Below are positions 1-7,277 of a DNA stretch of 64,000 nucleotides, one piece after another. A model generated the notes under the pieces. It had not been told where the DNA came from. It did not search any database and saw only the letters and a program-made list of their open reading frames with translations. The position numbers were made by a program, and so were the translations under genes. Numbering within the stretch: the stretch's first letter is position 1; every line of letters starts with the position of its first letter. Origin of the DNA: an uncultured Bacteroidia bacterium (GTDB lineage Bacteria > Bacteroidota > Bacteroidia > Bacteroidales > UBA932); assembly GCA_902782225.1 (NCBI GenBank), contig CACZMF010000006.1:37291-101290 (forward strand), read 5' to 3'.

Positions 1-692
1 GTGGAGCCGTCCACAACAACGGCAGCGCGATCCACAATAACGGTGGAGCCGTCCACAACAACGGCAGCGCGATCCACAATAACGGTGGAGCCGTCCACAA
101 CAACGGTGGAGCCGTCCACAACGGCAGCAACCACGGCAACGCCGGCAGCCACGGCAACGGCGGTTCGATGAACCACAACGGCTCGGTGAACCACGGCGCC
201 GGCAACAGGCCTCCTCAGGGCGGCCACGTGGAGCACGGCAGGCGTCCTTCGCTGCCTCCGGTGATAGTGTACACCAGGCCTCAGGTCTATGAGCGTACCA
301 ACTCCAACAGCATAGTGGTCAACACCCTCTTCAGCAGCAAGGCTGAAGCCTACGACTACATCGCAACCCTGCTGGACGCCCGCTACTACACCATCGCCTC
401 CTACGGCAACAACTACAACTGGCTCAAGACTGAAGTCGCGTTCATACCGACTCCTTTCGACTGGACCAACCCTATGACTCACAATCAGTTCAGGATGGAA
501 TTCGACATCACCCGCAGCCTCTTCGGCACGGTCAAGGTCACAATCACCGCCTACTGGCGCGAGTCGGTACTCTCAACCGGATTCACGAGGCTCCGCTTCC
601 AGCCGAGCGACCGCTACAGCACCTACTACGCCTGGCGCGTCCTCGAGGACATAGCCTCCAACATACCGAACAGTTCAGTATACTACAACTAA
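1..692 (+). CDS. Secreted His/Asn-rich repeat protein, C-terminal part (5' partial)
   Basis: The reading frame is open from the first base (codons start at position 3), so the true start lies outside the window. The visible N-terminal part is six 7-residue repeats of the form [GS]A[VI]HNNG, followed by a Gly/Asn/His linker and then a folded-looking domain of about 130 residues (from VIVYTRPQVYERTNSN to SSVYYN) rich in Tyr, Phe and Arg. I do not recognise the C-terminal domain. An internal ATG at 168 exists, but the heptads upstream are in frame and uninterrupted, so it is unlikely to be the start. A hairpin 38 nt after the stop is a likely 3' end. Surface or secreted location is inferred only from composition. 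Confidence 0.7.
   Translation, partial: GAVHNNGSAIHNNGGAVHNNGSAIHNNGGAVHNNGGAVHNGSNHGNAGSHGNGGSMNHNGSVNHGAGNRPPQGGHVEHGRRPSLPPVIVYTRPQVYERTNSNSIVVNTLFSSKAEAYDYIATLLDARYYTIASYGNNYNWLKTEVAFIPTPFDWTNPMTHNQFRMEFDITRSLFGTVKVTITAYWRESVLSTGFTRLRFQPSDRYSTYYAWRVLEDIASNIPNSSVYYN
3..128 (+). repeat. Tandem 21/42-nt coding repeat (heptapeptides)
   Basis: Six consecutive 21-nt units (3-23, 24-44, 45-65, 66-86, 87-107, 108-128) encode GAVHNNG, SAIHNNG, GAVHNNG, SAIHNNG, GAVHNNG and GAVHNGS. The first four form two near-identical 42-nt dimers, so copy number can change by slippage or recombination. The array runs off the left edge. Confidence 0.9.
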
Positions 693-730
693 GCGTTATT
701 CCTAAACCCCTGTAAATCAGGACCCAACAC

Positions 731-764
731 AATCTCCTGTGCTCCGTTTGGCGCACAGGAGATT
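731..764 (+). terminator. Hairpin with conserved loop, 3' of the partial gene
   Basis: A perfect 12-bp stem (aatctcctgtgc, 731-742, with 753-764) closes a 10-nt loop tccgtttggc. It lies 38 nt after the stop of the repeat protein and has no clear U-tract. The same loop recurs in the opposite orientation at 33887-33916 with one compensated stem pair. A transcription end or mRNA 3' stabiliser is likely; terminator is an inference. Confidence 0.6.
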
Positions 765-865
765 CATTTATTGCTGACACACAGGGAGATACGGAAAACG
801 GTCCGAGCGGCGAAGTGGCCGGCGGCTTGCCGTTATTCCGATTATTTCCTAACTTTACCAGCGAT

Positions 866-3493
866 ATGCTTAGCTTCCTGACCACATTTGCGGCGGCACT
901 CGCCGTCCTGACGCCGTTCGTCAATCCGTTCGTGGGCACCGACGCCCACGGCCACACTTTCCCCGGAGCATGCGTGCCGTTCGGCATGGTGCAGCTCAGC
1001 CCCGACACGCGCCCGAAGGCCGGCGACTGGGACGGCTGCAGCGGCTACCACTACTCCGACAGCCTGATCTACGGCTTCAGCCACACCCACCTCTCCGGCA
1101 CCGGCTGCGACGACTGGTGCGATGTGCTCATAACCCCCGGCAGCGGCCCCTGGTCCTTCTCCCACGCCAATGAGAAGGCGGAACCGGGCTACTACGAAGT
1201 CCTGCTGGAGCGCGGCTCAGAGAAGGTGCTGGCCCGGATGACCGCAGGAAGACGCACCGGAATCCACGAATACTCCTTCCGAGGCGGCACCAAAGCCGTC
1301 CTGACGCTGGACCTGCGCCACCGCGACCCGCTCGACAGTTTCGTCATCCACCACGGCCCCGACTGGATCAGCGGCTGCCGCGTCTCGAGCAGCTGGGCGC
1401 GCGGCCAGCACGTCTATTTCTACATAAAGTTCTCATCCAAAGCCAGTTGCGCGCTCACGGACGGCGGCCGCAAGGCGACGCTCACCTTCGACCGCAGCAA
1501 GGTGACCCTCCGCGCCGCCATCTCCAGCGTCTCCGAAGAAGGCGCAAAGGCCAACCTGAAATCCGAATACCCCTGTTCGTTCAAGGCCGCCCGCAGGAAG
1601 GCCGCCCGCGAATGGAACTCCTACCTGGGCCTGCTGAAGTGCCCCTACAGCGACACCGAACACCAAAAACGCTTCTACACAGCCCTCTACCACACCGGCA
1701 TCCACCCGTCGCTCTACTCCGACGCCGACGGCCGCTACCGCGGTATGGACGGCAAGATCCACAAGGCCGAAGGCTGGGAGCGCTACACCGTGTTCAGCAC
1801 CTGGGACACCTTCCGCGGCGAGCATCCGCTGCTCTTCGAAATCCAGCCGGAACGCAGCGTGGACTTCATCCGCTCCATGATTTCGGTTTACGAAGAGAAC
1901 GGCAAACTCCCCGTCTGGGAGCTCTCCGGCTGGGAAACCGACTGCATGATAGGCTACAACTCCGCCCCGGTGATCGCCGACGCAGTGGCGCGCGGACTGG
2001 GCGGCTTCGACGTGGAAAAGGCCTACGAAGCCATGGTAGCGAGCTCCCTGCGCCCAGAGTACGGCATGGAAAGCTTCCGCCGCAACGGCCTCGTGCTTGC
2101 GGACGACGAACACGAGAGCGTGTCCAAGACCCTGGAGTTCGCCTACGACGACTGGTGTGTGGCGCAGGTGGCGAAGCATCTTGGCAAAACCGCTGATTAC
2201 CAGAAATATATGGAGTCCGCCCAGTACTGGCGCAACGTCCTCGACCCGGAGACCGGCTTCATGCGGGCCCGTCTGAACGGCCGCTGGTACTCCCCCTTCG
2301 ACCCCCGCGAGGTCAACAACAACTACACCGAAGCCAACTCATGGCAGTACAGCTTCTTCGTGCCGCAGGACATCCCCGGGCTCATCGAGGCCCTCGGCGG
2401 CCCGGAAGCATTCGAGGCCCGGCTCGACGGCCTTTTCTCCGCCCCTGAAGGCACCACCGGCCGCACCCAGGCCGACATCACCGGCTGCATCGGCCAGTAC
2501 GCCCACGGCAACGAACCCAGCCACCACATCCCCTTCCTCTACAACGCCGTCGGACGCCCCGACAAGGCGCAGGCCACCGTGGACCGCATCCTGGAGACCC
2601 TCTACAGCTCCGCCCCCGACGGCCTGTGCGGCAACGACGACTGCGGCCAGATGTCGGCGTGGTATGTCCTAGCCTCCCTCGGCCGATATCCTGTATGCCC
2701 AGGTCTGGGCATACAGGATGACATACAATCCCCCTGCACCCCCAGGGGACTGAGGGGCGAACCCCTCAGACTCCCCCAAAATCCAACGGCGGCAATAATC
2801 ACAAACCCGTACTTCATATCGGACAGCGACATCTTCACGGACTCGCTCACGGTCAGGATAGGCGGCGAGGGCCAGCTGTTCTGGAGAGTGGCGGGAATGA
2901 AGGAATTCCGTCCGTACAGCAGCGGAGCAAAGATCATAGTCAAGCACGGATGCATCCTCGAGGCCTACGCCGAAAGGGACTGCAAACGCAGTTTCACCAC
3001 ACGCTGCCAGCTGCATAAAGCATTCAGCGACAGGGACATCGACATCCATTCCCGCTGCAGCGGGCAGTACACCGCCGGCGGCCCGAGAGGCCTTATCGAC
3101 GACCGCCGTGGCAGCGTGAACTGGCGCACCGGAGGCTGGCAGGGCTACCAGGGCACCGACTTCGAGGCCGTGGTGGACCTGAGGGAAGAAAAACTCATCG
3201 AAACCGCCTCCGCCGGCTTCCTGCAGGACGCCCGTTCCTGGATCTGGATGCCGAAGGACGTGGAGTTCCTGGTCTCCACAGACGGCTCCGACTGGACGTC
3301 CGTCGCCACCATCCCCACCCCCGTCGCGGAGCGCGATATGAAGATACAGACCTGGGAATGCAGTACGCCCGTCGGCCGCCGCGCCCGCTACGTGATGGTC
3401 CGCGCCCGCAACTTCGGCACCATCCCGGAATGGCACCCCGGCGCCGGCTACCCCGCCTTCATTTTCATCGACGAAATCACAGTAAATATTTAA
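866..3493 (+). CDS. GH92 family alpha-mannosidase with repeat-derived segment
   Basis: Exported glycoside hydrolase, family 92 (Ca2+-dependent exo-alpha-mannosidase, mostly alpha-1,2). The start is placed at the ATG at 866, which begins a signal peptide (MLSFLTTFAAALAVL); an in-frame start at 815 would add an implausible leader. Core motifs are present: NPFVGTDAHGHTFPG, GFSHTHLSGTGC, WELSGWETDCMIGYNS, NNYTEANSWQYSF, GNEPSHHIPFLYN and GNDDCGQMSAWYVL. After YPVCPG the strands that normally close the GH92 C-terminal sandwich are missing. About 26 residues encoded by a palindromic repeat element (2688-2780) lead directly into a chitobiase-like domain (ITNPYFISDSDIFTDS) and an F5/8-type C-terminal domain. 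The frame stays open, but stability and activity are uncertain. The DUF6935 gene follows 11 nt later. Confidence 0.9.
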   Translation: MLSFLTTFAAALAVLTPFVNPFVGTDAHGHTFPGACVPFGMVQLSPDTRPKAGDWDGCSGYHYSDSLIYGFSHTHLSGTGCDDWCDVLITPGSGPWSFSHANEKAEPGYYEVLLERGSEKVLARMTAGRRTGIHEYSFRGGTKAVLTLDLRHRDPLDSFVIHHGPDWISGCRVSSSWARGQHVYFYIKFSSKASCALTDGGRKATLTFDRSKVTLRAAISSVSEEGAKANLKSEYPCSFKAARRKAAREWNSYLGLLKCPYSDTEHQKRFYTALYHTGIHPSLYSDADGRYRGMDGKIHKAEGWERYTVFSTWDTFRGEHPLLFEIQPERSVDFIRSMISVYEENGKLPVWELSGWETDCMIGYNSAPVIADAVARGLGGFDVEKAYEAMVASSLRPEYGMESFRRNGLVLADDEHESVSKTLEFAYDDWCVAQVAKHLGKTADYQKYMESAQYWRNVLDPETGFMRARLNGRWYSPFDPREVNNNYTEANSWQYSFFVPQDIPGLIEALGGPEAFEARLDGLFSAPEGTTGRTQADITGCIGQYAHGNEPSHHIPFLYNAVGRPDKAQATVDRILETLYSSAPDGLCGNDDCGQMSAWYVLASLGRYPVCPGLGIQDDIQSPCTPRGLRGEPLRLPQNPTAAIITNPYFISDSDIFTDSLTVRIGGEGQLFWRVAGMKEFRPYSSGAKIIVKHGCILEAYAERDCKRSFTTRCQLHKAFSDRDIDIHSRCSGQYTAGGPRGLIDDRRGSVNWRTGGWQGYQGTDFEAVVDLREEKLIETASAGFLQDARSWIWMPKDVEFLVSTDGSDWTSVATIPTPVAERDMKIQTWECSTPVGRRARYVMVRARNFGTIPEWHPGAGYPAFIFIDEITVNI
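2688..2780 (+). repeat. In-frame palindromic repeat element inside GH92
   Basis: Three parts are visible. A perfect 14-bp inverted repeat (2688-2701 with 2706-2719, loop ggtc) has as its left arm the native GH92 codons for YPVCP. A 23-nt block (2728-2750, atccccctgcaccccc...) is identical to the reverse complement of 20757-20779 downstream of hppA. A hairpin ctgagggg/cccctcag (2750-2757 with 2762-2769) has loop cgaa. The copy near hppA has a different stem of the same shape (cgggggg/ccccccg, loop cgtt on the minus strand), so pairing is conserved while sequence varies. Confidence 0.8.
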
Positions 3494-3504
3494 TCATCAA
3501 TTAT

Positions 3505-4155
3505 ATGGAAAAGAAAATTTTAGACTTTTTCTCCGGGATCGGAAAGAGCCTGGGAAGTGGAAAACTGAATCTGGGAAGCCTGCTGCAGAAAGCAGGGGTG
3601 ACCGATGCCATCAACAGGACCAAGGCGCAGGTGCACGCACAGGCGCAGGCGCAGACCCACACGCAGACCTACACCTTCCAGACCCTCCCCAAGACGGTCG
3701 CGGAGCTCCAGGCCCTGCCGGAGGCGGCCATGAACGACGTCTATGCCGTCGCCGCCCTGAGCGTCCTCGCCCTGATGCGCTTCGAGGAAAGCCGGGCTGA
3801 CGCCGTGGAAATGCTCAACTTCCTGAAGGGCCCAGACGACATGTCTCCCACCGAGCTTCAGCAGATTTCCGACCGCTTCATGGACGGCAAATTCTACAAG
3901 GTCCGTTCCTTCTTCGAAGGCGCCACGCCCGCCAACAACTACAGCCCGGCTCAGCCCTTCCGGATCCAGGTGAGTTCCAATCCGTATTCTTTTGAAAACG
4001 AAGGCTGGGCCACCCTCTATATGCATTCCGGAGGCGCCGACAACCCCCGCCCCATACGGCTCCGTATGAAGCCCAGCACGGGACAGTGGTTTATGGTGGA
4101 GATCCAGTACCTCGGCGACATCCGCATCCCCGCCGCCGAAGACAAGTGGCGCTAG
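3505..4155 (+). CDS. DUF6935 family protein
   Basis: 216-residue soluble protein with no signal peptide. Residues 1-40 are an amphipathic lead (MEKKILDFFSGIGKSL), then a His/Gln/Ala linker, then a domain from YTFQTLPKTVAELQALPEA to DIRIPAAEDKW. The motifs LNFLKGP, FEGATPANNYSP, NPYSFENEGWATLY and GGADNPRPIRLR match what I know of DUF6935, a family of unknown function. The gene starts 11 nt after the GH92 stop and may be co-transcribed with it. A truncated paralogue with the same first and last codons lies at 12925-13233, so the two copies form direct repeats around the intervening island. Confidence 0.8.
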   Translation: MEKKILDFFSGIGKSLGSGKLNLGSLLQKAGVTDAINRTKAQVHAQAQAQTHTQTYTFQTLPKTVAELQALPEAAMNDVYAVAALSVLALMRFEESRADAVEMLNFLKGPDDMSPTELQQISDRFMDGKFYKVRSFFEGATPANNYSPAQPFRIQVSSNPYSFENEGWATLYMHSGGADNPRPIRLRMKPSTGQWFMVEIQYLGDIRIPAAEDKWR

Positions 4156-4230
4156 ACTGACTACGGTTTTTCTGTGATAATCCCGTCTCCGCAATCCGGG
4201 CATAAGCCGCCCAGGTTGCGGAGCTTGGGT

Positions 4231-5076
4231 TTATTGCTTTCCGTGCCGTTCTTCCAAATACTTTTGCTTACCCGGGAAAGCAATACTCCCAAATGCCGGA
4301 CCACCGTAAACAAAACAAACGTGAGGATTAAACGCTATTCTTGAACAGTCCTCAGCATCTACCGCTTCCATTTCGGCTTCCGTCATTGCATCTTTATGGA
4401 TGTCATAGTAATAGGCAGACGCCAGATCTCGCCTGAACATCAAAGTTGCCACATTGTATGTTCCATCCTTTTTGACTATACTTATGGAGTGGCACTTTGC
4501 CTTAAAAAGCCGGTCGCGAATAGCATTAAGTTTTTCTCGATTGAGACCAATTTCCGCCGAAAGCGAATCGACTTTATCTCTTGAAGGATTCCAAGTACTA
4601 ACCCAGTTACCCTCTTTCCCAATGTGGAATAATTCCACACTGCCATTATCTTTGAACTCAATATCCAACCCCATTCCTTCCTCCAGGCAAGACAGGGTAT
4701 AATCTATGGCCTGCTCAATCTCCGAAGAATGTATGCAATAGTTCTTTTCCAGCTTTTCCACATCAACACGACCATTAATCAGCAGAAAGCCAGATATAAC
4801 CAACAAGCCTATTCCCGCTCCGGAGAGTCCCTTCAACAGGTTTTTTCTTGGATCTTTTGAGGAAAAAGACGAAATAAAACCCGCAAAATCAAGGATGAAG
4901 ACAGGAAGGATAACTATAATTGAGAAGGCGCTTATTATAAAAATGACAAACTTTGCTCCTTCTCCAAGCATCATAGTCACACACCAAACCAAATCTATGA
5001 GCAAAGCCACTGAAGCGACTACCAAAGAAAAGGTTACCCAACCACTATGTTTAATATTTCTTTCCATCATTTTCAT
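4231..5076 (-). CDS. Hypothetical membrane protein
   Basis: 281 residues. Three hydrophobic segments (about residues 13-35, 42-68 and 84-100) are followed by a soluble C-terminal half starting at about NGRVDVEKLEKNY. I recognise no family. Base composition is AT-rich compared with the flanking carbohydrate genes, as for the next genes to 12.8 kb. In the +1 frame overlapping and following its 3' end, a run ends LCPDCGDGIITEKP and stops near 4154, which could be a frameshifted original C-terminus. It is probably transcribed with the small membrane protein at 5126-5725, 49 nt upstream. Confidence 0.65.
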   Translation of the reverse strand: MKMMERNIKHSGWVTFSLVVASVALLIDLVWCVTMMLGEGAKFVIFIISAFSIIVILPVFILDFAGFISSFSSKDPRKNLLKGLSGAGIGLLVISGFLLINGRVDVEKLEKNYCIHSSEIEQAIDYTLSCLEEGMGLDIEFKDNGSVELFHIGKEGNWVSTWNPSRDKVDSLSAEIGLNREKLNAIRDRLFKAKCHSISIVKKDGTYNVATLMFRRDLASAYYYDIHKDAMTEAEMEAVDAEDCSRIAFNPHVCFVYGGPAFGSIAFPGKQKYLEERHGKQ

Positions 5077-5125
5077 TATACTTTGACTATTGTCAAGTAT
5101 TTAGAAATAGAGCAAAAAAGATGTC

Positions 5126-5725
5126 CTATTCATAATTCGTGTATTTTACGCTTCCATCCTTTCCAAGGACAGTCATCTTCACCTTGGTTGGATACAACGT
5201 GTCTCGGTTATATATAGAATCTTCCTTGGACGGCGGCACGTTTTCAAGGTAAAAATAGCGCCCTTGTTTCATAAGAGAATCTTCTAGTGTCCAAACATTC
5301 AATATAGATTCATACTTCTGCCGTTTTTGTTCTTCACTTACCGTGAATATCCGTTTTGCTTTTCTTTTGTAAAGCAATGGCCTTGTTATTTTATCTCCAG
5401 CAACCAAAACAGTCCCATTCTGAAAGTAAACTCTTGTCAAAAGCCAAGAAGACAGGTCCTTGTATCCTACTGATACTTTATCTACCTCCTCATTGTCTTC
5501 TATAAAATACAAATCAATATGACCGTCTTTGTTCACTCTTTTCAAAACCATTCCATCTAATTCATACATGCGGACGTCCCTATCGATTGCTGAATCCCCC
5601 AGGTTCCACACAACATAAAAGAAGTAACCGCAAACATACAGACAAAACAAAACAACCAAACCGGAAGCACAAAGCCCAAGCAATAACAATATGCTTTTAA
5701 TCTTATTTCTACCGTTGCCATTCAT
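5126..5725 (-). CDS. Hypothetical single-pass membrane protein
   Basis: 199 residues: a short basic N-terminus (MNGNGRNKIK), one long hydrophobic stretch (about 11-40, containing Cys and Tyr), then a soluble domain of mixed beta/alpha character ending DGSVKYTNYE. No family recognised. The topology suggests a soluble domain anchored at the inner membrane. It lies in the AT-rich island and has the same strand and spacing as its neighbours. Function cannot be assigned. Confidence 0.6.
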   Translation of the reverse strand: MNGNGRNKIKSILLLLGLCASGLVVLFCLYVCGYFFYVVWNLGDSAIDRDVRMYELDGMVLKRVNKDGHIDLYFIEDNEEVDKVSVGYKDLSSWLLTRVYFQNGTVLVAGDKITRPLLYKRKAKRIFTVSEEQKRQKYESILNVWTLEDSLMKQGRYFYLENVPPSKEDSIYNRDTLYPTKVKMTVLGKDGSVKYTNYE

Positions 5726-5797
5726 ATTAAGAGTCTTTTGGTTATCTTTACGCCTTCATCTTCATCAACGAAATCAACGTGAACATATAGCGCCTCA

Positions 5798-6649
5798 CTA
5801 CTCCTGAATTTCATTATCAATCACGAACCAATAAAAAGAATTGACTTTTACACCACGAAATGTGGCTGGCTCGAATTTGTATTTACAGATTTCTTCAGTT
5901 ATTTTTTTTGCTTTTATGTATTGATCAGCCAGTGGGAGTTCTTGTCCAACTCTGTCTATGGACACAGTGCCATTTCGTGAAATCCGCAGAACAACGCCTA
6001 TCAATCCCGTGAATTGATACTTCACAATTAGCCGTCTCAGTATAGTCTCAAAGGCTGCTTCGCCAAGAGCAAATGTGCCTCTAAGTAAAAAATCTTCATC
6101 GTTCAGATAGTATTCTTCTCGGCTCGACTCTGGATAGTATCTTAATACTATTGAGCTTATATCATCAATACTATTATCACTATTGATCTCGGTTACTTTC
6201 CACGTGTGAATTGAAGAATATGTCGTGTCCGGGCGAAAGACAATATTCCAGCTGGCCGGATCGTATTCATAACAGCCTAACTTTTTTAACTTCCTTGGGT
6301 GACTAACATTGCTTTCATAGAACATTGTTTTGACTGGTCCAAATACCAGAACTTCTTTGTCTTTCACTCTTGTTTTTCCAACATAATCATCTGGAGAAAA
6401 AGGCCATAACTCATCACCATAATGAGTCGCCCCATCCCACCAAATTGATAAATATATCCTGGTGGGGCCTTGGAAACTTCTCAAGAATAATAAATCATCT
6501 TCTTTTGTTAAATCTTGATGTGCCTCAATATACTTTGCGACCAACTCTTCCGTCATCGGAGATAACGTCACTGTTTCATCCGAACACGAAACGCCAAATA
6601 GCAATAAACTGCAGCAAAGAAAAGCAGCGGATAAAGCATGAGCTTTCAT
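5798..6649 (-). CDS. Lipoprotein with TonB-C-like C-terminal domain
   Basis: 283 residues with a lipoprotein signal (LLLFGVSCSDE, Cys near residue 22). The last roughly 90 residues (from GTFALGEAAFETILRRL through GVVLRISRNGTVSIDRVGQE to FEPATFRGVKVNSFYWFVID) follow the pattern of the TonB C-terminal fold: hydrophobic strand, NGTV turn, helix, FEPA...GVKV and a closing strand. The middle region is unassigned. It is probably a periplasm-facing envelope lipoprotein; the TonB-C resemblance is by pattern, not by search. It belongs to the AT-rich island. Confidence 0.6.
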   Translation of the reverse strand: MKAHALSAAFLCCSLLLFGVSCSDETVTLSPMTEELVAKYIEAHQDLTKEDDLLFLRSFQGPTRIYLSIWWDGATHYGDELWPFSPDDYVGKTRVKDKEVLVFGPVKTMFYESNVSHPRKLKKLGCYEYDPASWNIVFRPDTTYSSIHTWKVTEINSDNSIDDISSIVLRYYPESSREEYYLNDEDFLLRGTFALGEAAFETILRRLIVKYQFTGLIGVVLRISRNGTVSIDRVGQELPLADQYIKAKKITEEICKYKFEPATFRGVKVNSFYWFVIDNEIQE

Positions 6650-6706
6650 GATAAAAACGCTTGAACCGCCATGACCGCTATTGTCAATCCACTTCTATCT
6701 GATTAA

Positions 6707-7207
6707 TTAAAAGAATACTCTATTGATAATTAGAGTATGAGATTTATCTGCACTATCTACCCACTGAAGAGTAATTTCACATTTAAGATTATACTGCGCA
6801 GGCGTAGTTTTGGTCGGGACATCGCTTTGAATCCATCCGGAGGCGCGTCCTTTATATTTTGTTGCGTTAACGGTAACCTCAACAATCGAATCAAATAAAA
6901 CATCTCCAACACTACCTGAAAGCATAATCTCTGATGTAGCGATTCCTGCTACATCAGTATTCTTGGCTAGAGTTCCACTATTCTGCAATAACGTGAATTG
7001 AAGACTGTTATTCGATTTCTGGATACAATTGAAGATTGTAAATTGATCCCCAAAAGATTCTCCATCAAAAAGCCCTTCTGCGTGATAAGAATTGATAGAC
7101 GTGACAGAACCAGCTAGCGTCTTGGCATTTTGCTCAATTCTCCAGGAATCAGTACATGAAACTAAAAAGAAACAGATAAGTGATATTATTGGAACTATCT
7201 TTTTCAT
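6707..7207 (-). CDS. Small hypothetical lipoprotein
   Basis: 166 residues with a clear lipobox (ICFFLVSCTDS, Cys about residue 18). The mature part is Ser/Thr/Asn-rich with alternating hydrophobic residues typical of a beta-sandwich. I recognise no family. It follows the BspA-like lipoprotein gene by about 70 nt on the same strand and may be co-expressed with it. Confidence 0.6.
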   Translation of the reverse strand: MKKIVPIISLICFFLVSCTDSWRIEQNAKTLAGSVTSINSYHAEGLFDGESFGDQFTIFNCIQKSNNSLQFTLLQNSGTLAKNTDVAGIATSEIMLSGSVGDVLFDSIVEVTVNATKYKGRASGWIQSDVPTKTTPAQYNLKCEITLQWVDSADKSHTLIINRVFF

Positions 7208-7277
7208 TGTGATAGATGTATATTTTGCTCATTTAGATGGCGTATTTGTATGCTTCTTTTTTAATAGTGACCCTCGC

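Noticed and set aside
815-865. Upstream start of the GH92 gene at 815
   Set aside because: It would place 17 residues without signal-peptide character before a good signal peptide starting at 866.
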